The notes beneath the pieces are model-generated. The model worked only from the letters and a program-made list of their open reading frames with translations, did no database searches and had not been told where the DNA came from. From assembly GCA_963575745.1 (NCBI GenBank), contig CAUYUJ010014766.1:1-20000 (forward strand): a DNA stretch of 20,000 bases, in the 5' to 3' direction. Below are positions 16,075 to 20,000 of the stretch, piece by piece. A program made the translations under genes and the position numbers. Position 1 is the first letter of the stretch, and the number at the start of each line of letters is the position of its first letter. The DNA comes from Prorocentrum cordatum. Its lineage: Eukaryota > Sar > Dinophyceae > Prorocentrales > Prorocentraceae.

Positions 16075-16374
16075 GGTGAGGAGTAGAGCAAGAGCTGACC
16101 ACCATAGGCCAGCTCCGCTACCAAATTTGCAAGGGGTTGGCAGGCCCGACCAGCAGCTTCGCCTTAGGCGAAGCCCAGCTCCAGCTCTGTTGTACCGTAG
16201 TAGCGGTAGTCCCAGTAGTATGAGGCGAGCCATCTCAAGCAGTTTGGGTATCGATGGCATATAGTACACCTCGCACTGAGGTGTAATCGATCTGGGCGGC
16301 CTGCCGCTTTGAGCCAAGCGGCCGCGGGCGCACGCTCGTTCCCACTCACCTGCATCGCCCAGCTCACTTTAGAG
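16075..16374 (-). repeat. 5' LTR of the retrotransposon
   Basis: This is the partner of 435-752. It holds a perfect 8-bp inverted repeat with a 3-base loop (16156-16174) and, on the minus strand, a perfect CAG|GTGAGT 5' splice-site consensus at 16352-16344. The Gag reading frame begins about 30-45 bases downstream, so the leader would be very short unless splicing is involved. By position this LTR should carry the promoter and transcription start, but no TATA-like box is evident. Confidence 0.8.
16156..16174 (-). other. LTR hairpin (8-bp perfect stem, TTA/TAA loop)
   Basis: GCTTCGCC and GGCGAAGC flank a three-base loop. The corresponding site of the other LTR (532-550) has lost perfect pairing through substitutions in both arms. 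In retroelement RNA this would be a stable R- or U5-region hairpin; its role is unknown. Confidence 0.6.
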
Positions 16375-16781
16375 TAGTCCACCCTGCGTGGCCGCCCAAA
16401 TGCCCCCAACGCCTTCTACAACTTCCGACACGCCGGAAAGTCCCCAAGTCGCCCCAAGAGGGCCTCAATAGGGCCCGAAAGAGGGCTTCGAGACGCAACA
16501 CAATCAATACGTTTTCCACTTAGTTTCGCGCTCTGTATTTTTCTCTCCGAAGCCTGCTCATTCAAAGCGGCCCGAGAGGTCCCCCAGACCGGCCGCAGAC
16601 GGCCCAAGAGGCCCACAAATGGCCCGGAGCCGGTCCCCACAGCCCACAAGGGCTATAAAAAGGCACCACGCCCAGGCCTCGAAGAGGCCCCTAAGAAGCC
16701 CCGCAACAGGCGCGGACGACGAGGAGGCCGAATCAGAGGCAACTTCACGCAGACAGCGCGACGAGGAGCGGCAACAAAAAA

Positions 16782-16797
16782 ACACACACACACACAC
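16782..16797 (+). repeat. (AC)n microsatellite
   Basis: Eight AC dinucleotides follow a run of seven A. It is in inverted orientation to the TG tract at 17043-17070. Confidence 0.9.
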
Positions 16798-17042
16798 GGA
16801 CTCGGAATCCGCACATCTCCTCCTCTGCGGGACGGTGGGATGGCGTAAGCCTCAGTGCCACCAGACGGTGGAGAAAGTCCAAGATGCCTCGAACATGGCC
16901 CCAAGAGGCACCAGTAAGGGCGGCCTCAGCAGCCTCCAAGACGGCCGAAGATGGTCCAAGTAACTACGCCCCTAGCGTTGCCAAGGAAGGCCCAGAAACG
17001 CCTCCGAGGGAGCAGGGCACATTGAATAACAAAAGCATATGA

Positions 17043-17070
17043 GTGTGCGTGTGTGTGTGTGTGTCTGTGT
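17043..17070 (+). repeat. (GT)n microsatellite
   Basis: About 13 GT/TG units with two interruptions, about 245 bases from the AC tract and complementary to it. Confidence 0.9.
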
Positions 17071-17333
17071 TTTCAAACGGCGCTACCCGTCCCATCTTTT
17101 GCTTCTGCAGGATGGCCCAAGGCCGCTTCGAGGCTGTCCCCGGAGTCCCGGGGATGGCCCAAGTCGGCCCCGCAGTGCCCCCAGAGAGAGGCCCCGAGAC
17201 GTGGCCAGGAGCGCCCACGATGGCCCTGCCAAGGACACACCACGGCAGGCCCCAAGCGTGGAGAAGGAGCCGCCCCCCGGGCGCGGCAAGTCCCAGCGTG
17301 GCCAGCGGCAGGAGGCGCAGCCCGTCAGATAGC

Positions 17334-17531
17334 CCCGCGAACCCCTCGCGGTCCAGAATCTGGAGCAGGTCGTCGCGTGTGAGGCCACACGGGAGGTTGC
17401 GCAGCATCGCTGTGGTTACCGCAGGGGCGAGTGCCTGGCTCGGGGCGGCGAGCGCCCACCCGTCCCAGGATTCCACGGCCTGGGCGGGCGCGGGCTTCGC
17501 CTGCGAGGAGCGCGGCAGAAACGCCGAAGCC
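17334..17531 (-). CDS. Mei2-like protein, exon with 5' half of the RRM_2 domain
   Basis: The minus strand reads RASAFLPRSSQAKPAPAQ, a low-complexity linker, then VTTAMLRNLPCGLTRDDLLQ and ILDREGFAG. TTxMLRNLP is the beta1/RNP-2 strand of the Mei2 RRM_2 domain, and the following helix ends at EGFAG, exactly where the family continues with YDFVYLP. That continuation is found at 225-1. The exon probably starts near 17531, after a pyrimidine-rich stretch and CAGCAG, and ends at 17334 before a GC donor. If translation continued, the next residues (LSDGLRLLPL) would only weakly resemble the family. The domain call is confident; exon limits are inferred. Confidence 0.75.
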
Positions 17532-17729
17532 CTGCTGCTGATATGGAGGAACAGAAGAATAGCATAGCCATGACTTCTCGGAGGGGCACAGCGGAATTTT
17601 TCTGGGATCGGCGCGGGAGCTCCCCCTCCCTGGCGCGAGGAGCGCGCCAGGGGTGACGCAAGAGGCGGCGCCAGGAGGGTCCCAGGCGTCGATCCGAGAA
17701 ATCCGCGCGGAGCTCCGAGAATCATCATG

Positions 17730-18223
17730 CTAATGCCATGTTCTGCTCCTCGGGCTGAGCGGGCAGGCCGGGCGGAGCGGCATGTGCTGGGCAGGGCCGC
17801 CGGCGGTGGGGCTGAACGCCGAGGCCTTGCTGCTCAGGGGCGTGCGCGCACTCTTCGCGGGCAGCGGGGGGGCCTCCCGCGCGGCCAGGAAGAGAGCATC
17901 TCGCCCACCCGGAAGACCTCGCGGGCCCCGCCGGGGAAGCGCAGGCCGCCGAGCTCCACCAGAGGCGGACCGGGCGGAGGCTCTCCCTCGTCGAGGACCG
18001 CGTCGACGTCGGCCCACGTGCCGAGCTGGCTCAAGGCCCGCTGGGAGCTGGGGCCCGAGAGCGGCAGGCTGGCGCCGGCGCCCGCGCCGCGCGCCTGCTC
18101 CGGGGGGCTCGCGCCGGCGGCGGCGAGAGCAGGGCACGAGCTGGAGCGGCGCAGGCCCGCGGAGGCTGCACCGTCGAGGCTGGCGTGCACGAAAGTGTTC
18201 TTGACGCTGAGGCTCACGCTCAT
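17730..18223 (-). CDS. Mei2-like protein, N-terminal exon, probably frameshifted
   Basis: The start at 18223 gives MSVSLSVKNTFVHASLDGAA followed by GLRRSSSCPALA, an N-terminus (VKNTF plus an RRSxSCPA motif) I associate with dinoflagellate Mei2-like proteins. It continues through LGTWADVDAVLDEGE to REVFRVGEML near 17890. There the sensible frame switches by one base to AAREAPPLPAKS and then RTPLSSKASAFSPTAGG. Too little sequence separates the two for an intron, so a one-base indel in the gene or assembly is likely. The exon ends before the stop at 17730; the donor is not clear. The interval 17729-17532 would be a short intron. Upstream, CCTTTTTAA (18295-18287) might be a dinoflagellate TTTT-type promoter box, but this is speculative. 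Confidence 0.55.
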
Positions 18224-18555
18224 CTCGAGGCAGAGAGGCCGGAGCTCAGAATCCGAAAGAGTATACGGAAGGTGACCAAGGTGGGCTTAAAAAGGACAGA
18301 ACCCTGGCGATCCAGAACTGCTACATGCACGGAAAGGGGGGACTTCCAAAGACTCCCGGGGAGTCTGGCGCCCATTCGCAGATCGACGCTTCCGCATGGG
18401 ACGTCCTCGCCACATCGGCCCCAGAGCCGAGCCCAAGGCCACCCATATGAGCCTCCCGAGGAGGCATCTGGGCGCTCTTTCGGGGACTTGCAGTTGAGAA
18501 CCTGGCGCCGAATCTCGCATCGGCGCTGTCACATGGACGGTCTTTGCCGAGTCGG

Positions 18556-18658
18556 CCAGGAGGAGGGGTTGCAGGGGCGGAGGAAGGAAGAGGGGGGAGG
18601 GATAGGGGGGCAGGGGGAGGAGGGGAAGAGGGGGAGACGGCAGAGAGGGGGAGGGCAG
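18556..18658 (+). repeat. G-rich purine tract
   Basis: About 100 bases are almost entirely A/G on the plus strand, with many runs of four to six G. It can form G-quadruplex or triplex DNA. It lies 330-435 bases upstream of the Mei2-like start. Confidence 0.85.
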
Positions 18659-18822
18659 GCTGGGCGCGCTCGCGCCATAGCGGACATCCCACCCAGCGCA
18701 CCCGTCCATTCCCATGGCGCTGAAAACCTCTTGCTTCCCAGGCGCGTGTCATGGCGGACTGGGAATTCCAGCAAGGGCCCAAACTTGTGATGCGCAAGCG
18801 TAGACAGGGGACCTGCTCACAT

Positions 18823-18893
18823 TGGGGGAGGAGGAGGTGGCGGATGGGCAGGAAGATGAGCAGGAGGACCAGAGGGAGGATGAGGCAGGAGGT
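18823..18893 (+). repeat. GGA-rich purine tract
   Basis: GAGGAGGAGG-type sequence continues to about 18893 with few pyrimidines. It is a second, less pure tract. Between it and 19080 I see only two short inverted repeats (AAGACG/CGTCTT at 19006-19027 followed by T's, and GGGTAC/GTACCC at 19052-19079) and no gene. Confidence 0.7.
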
Positions 18894-19083
18894 GCGACCT
18901 GGCAGGCGAACACTATTGCCCTTCAGGGCCCTCCGCTTGTTTCAATTACATTCGCATAACTGTTTCGGCTGCGCCCGCCAAACTTAATTAGATTGCTATC
19001 GACCTAAGACGGCATTCGACACGTCTTTTTTCCCAACCGTCCTGTGGTGTTGGGTACTCGTTTTGAAGAGACGGTACCCGAGT

Positions 19084-19142
19084 TCACTCCTCCCGCTGCC
19101 ACCTCCTCCCCTCCCTCCCCCCTCCTCCCGTCCCCTCCTCCC
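19084..19142 (+). repeat. CT-rich pyrimidine tract
   Basis: About 60 bases of CTCC-type sequence directly precede the 77-bp array. It has the opposite strand polarity to the purine tracts. Confidence 0.8.
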
Positions 19143-19149
19143 ACTTTGG

Positions 19150-19931
19150 CACACCCCTCGCCACGTTTCGTGGCCCCATAGGGAGCTCCACCGAATGCCC
19201 CAGTGGGGGTGCCCGCATGCGTCCGCCACACCCAGTACAGCGCCTCGTGGCCCCGTAGGGAGCTCTACCGAAGGCCCCAGTGGGGGTGCCCGCATGCGTC
19301 CGCCACACCCAGTACAGCGTTTGGTGGCCCCATGGGGAGCTCCACCGAATGCCCCAGTGGGGGTGCCCGCATGCGTCCGCCACACCCAGTACAGCGCCTC
19401 GTGGCCCCGTAGGGAGCTCTACCGTAGGCCCCAGTGGGGGTGCCCGCATGCGTCCGCCACACCCAGTACAGCGTTTGGTGGCCCCATGGGGAGCTCCACC
19501 GAAGGCCCCAGTGGGGGTGCCCGAATGCGTCCGCCACACCCAGTACAGTGTTTCGTGGCCCCATGGGGAGCTCCACCGAAGGCCCCAGTGGGGGTGCCCG
19601 CTTGCGTCCGCCACACCCAGTACAGCGTTTCGTGGCCCCATAGGGAGCTCCACCGAAGGCCCTGGTGGGGGTGCCCGAATGCGCCCGCCACACCCAGTAC
19701 AGCCTTTCGTGGCCCCATAAGGAGCTCCACCGACAGCCCCAGTGGGAGTACCCGCATGCGCCCGCCACGCCCAGTATAGCGCTTCCTGGCACCATAGGGA
19801 TCCCCATCGAAGGCCCCAGTGGGGGTGCCCGCACGCGTCTGCCACACCCAGCACAACGCTTCGTGATCCCATAGGGAGCTCCACCGGCACACTCAGTACA
19901 GTGTTTCGTGGCCCCGTAGGGAACTCCACCG
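19150..19931. repeat. 77-bp tandem repeat array
   Basis: A unit starting GGGAGCTCCACCGA recurs exactly every 77 bases at 19181, 19258, 19335, 19412, 19489, 19566, 19643, 19720 and 19797. A unit shortened by 32 bases follows at 19874, and partial units lie at both ends. Units share a CCCCAGTGGGG near-palindrome, a GCATGC core and CACACCCAGTACAGC. The last units (from 19720) are more diverged. Since 77 is not a multiple of 3, the frame rotates each unit; the long open frames through the array (up to 286 codons on the minus strand) merely reflect lack of stops. No flanking repeats or spacers of CRISPR type are present. Confidence 0.95.
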
Positions 19932-20000
19932 CAAATTCGCACACGTCCCATCCATTCGCCCTCCCCTGCTCGCACTGCTCCGCGCCTCGTCCTTCCTACT

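Larger units (their letters stand above)
435..16374 (-). mobile_element. Giant degenerate Copia-like LTR retrotransposon
   Basis: Two direct repeats of about 300 bp (435-752 and 16075-16374) flank about 15.3 kb of minus-strand coding remains. The order is Gag, CCHC knuckle, KptA-like, RING, aspartic protease, methyltransferase-like, integrase, reverse transcriptase, RNase H. Integrase before reverse transcriptase is the Ty1/Copia order. Classical Copia elements are about 5-6 kb; the excess here is mostly between Gag and integrase. The reading frame changes every few hundred bases, stops interrupt it, and catalytic residues are altered, so this copy cannot make a full polyprotein as sequenced. 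LTR divergence of roughly 9% in the core also points to an old insertion. I see no canonical TG...CA ends, polypurine tract, primer-binding site or target-site duplication. The stretch 753-911 is probably 3' untranslated sequence. Confidence 0.85.
226..17333 (-). other. Host intron of about 17.1 kb holding the retrotransposon
   Basis: The two halves of one RRM_2 domain lie on the same strand, in the right order, at 17334-17531 and 1-225. Everything between is therefore inferred to be an intron. The proposed donor is GG|GCTATC (intron starts at 17333) and the acceptor is AAGAG|GG (intron ends at 226). This is a GC-AG intron; non-GT donors are well known in dinoflagellates. Exon phases match (two bases left over upstream, one needed downstream), joining EGFAG to GGYDFVYV with two extra residues. 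The short left stretch (226-434) shows nothing recognisable beyond a pyrimidine-rich patch near 390-420. Confidence 0.6.
16375..17333. other. Host intron to the right of the element, degenerate GGCC-rich repeats
   Basis: No coding exon is recognisable. From about 16440 to 17260 short motifs recur at irregular spacing: GATGGCCCAAG, GGCCCAAGAGGCC, CCTCGAAGAGGCCCC and close variants (for example near 16591, 16676, 16886, 16940, 17112, 17154). This looks like an old, diverged minisatellite on which two microsatellites are superimposed. The long open frames crossing it on both strands reflect composition (few AT-rich stops). Confidence 0.5.

Noticed and set aside
19006-19031. Stem-loop followed by T's resembling a terminator
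   Set aside because: A six-base stem with a ten-base loop is weak, and no transcript is seen to end there.
19150-19931. CRISPR array
   Set aside because: Whole units repeat without unique spacers and the context is eukaryotic.
19084-19944. 286-codon minus-strand frame and others through the tandem array
   Set aside because: The 77-base unit rotates the frame and all frames are open; it is satellite DNA, not a protein gene.

Overview
The window looks like nuclear DNA of a dinoflagellate, possibly a GC-rich one such as Prorocentrum. The evidence is a Mei2-like RNA-binding gene (a family greatly expanded in dinoflagellates), a Copia-type polyprotein of the style seen in dinoflagellate genomes, and an apparent GC-AG intron. 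Nothing prokaryotic (operons, Shine-Dalgarno sites) is visible. All recognisable coding sequence is on the minus strand, so the window reads from high to low coordinates.

Host gene: a Mei2-like gene starts near 18223. Its N-terminal exon lies at about 18223-17730 and an exon with the first half of the RRM_2 domain at about 17531-17334. The second half of the same domain lies at 225-1, continuing beyond the window. The two half-domains are separated by an intron of about 17.1 kb, and the proposed junction keeps reading phase.

Inside that intron, in the same orientation, sits a decayed LTR retrotransposon of about 15.9 kb (about 16374-435). Two direct repeats of about 300 bp, roughly 91% identical over their alignable core, bound it. 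Its minus-strand order is: Gag N-terminus and capsid-like region, CCHC zinc knuckle, long basic and low-complexity linkers, a Tpt1/KptA-like RNA 2'-phosphotransferase region, a RING-type zinc finger, an aspartic protease, two methyltransferase-like Rossmann regions, a zinc-binding linker, integrase, Copia-type reverse transcriptase (HVDD) and RNase H. Frameshifts, stops and altered catalytic residues show that this copy is dead or was assembled with indels. It is about three times the length of a classical Copia element and carries several modules not standard for one.

The most unusual signal is a 14-nt stem-loop repeated 25 times between 3504 and 15031, always in the same orientation: a 5-bp stem closing a loop that is GNNA in 24 of 25 copies. 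In most copies it reads in frame as AGxPA (often PAGxPA), with x varying. The copies lie in linkers and avoid the catalytic cores. The variation preserves pairing in coding-strand RNA (G-U, A-U, G-C, never A-C at the third pair). This resembles in-frame palindromic mini-elements, such as Rickettsia RPEs, but inside a eukaryotic retrotransposon.

Upstream of the host gene are G-rich purine tracts (18556-18893), a pyrimidine tract, and a 77-bp tandem array (about 19150-19931). The intron to the right of the element holds degenerate GGCC-rich repeats and a CA/TG microsatellite pair in inverted orientation.
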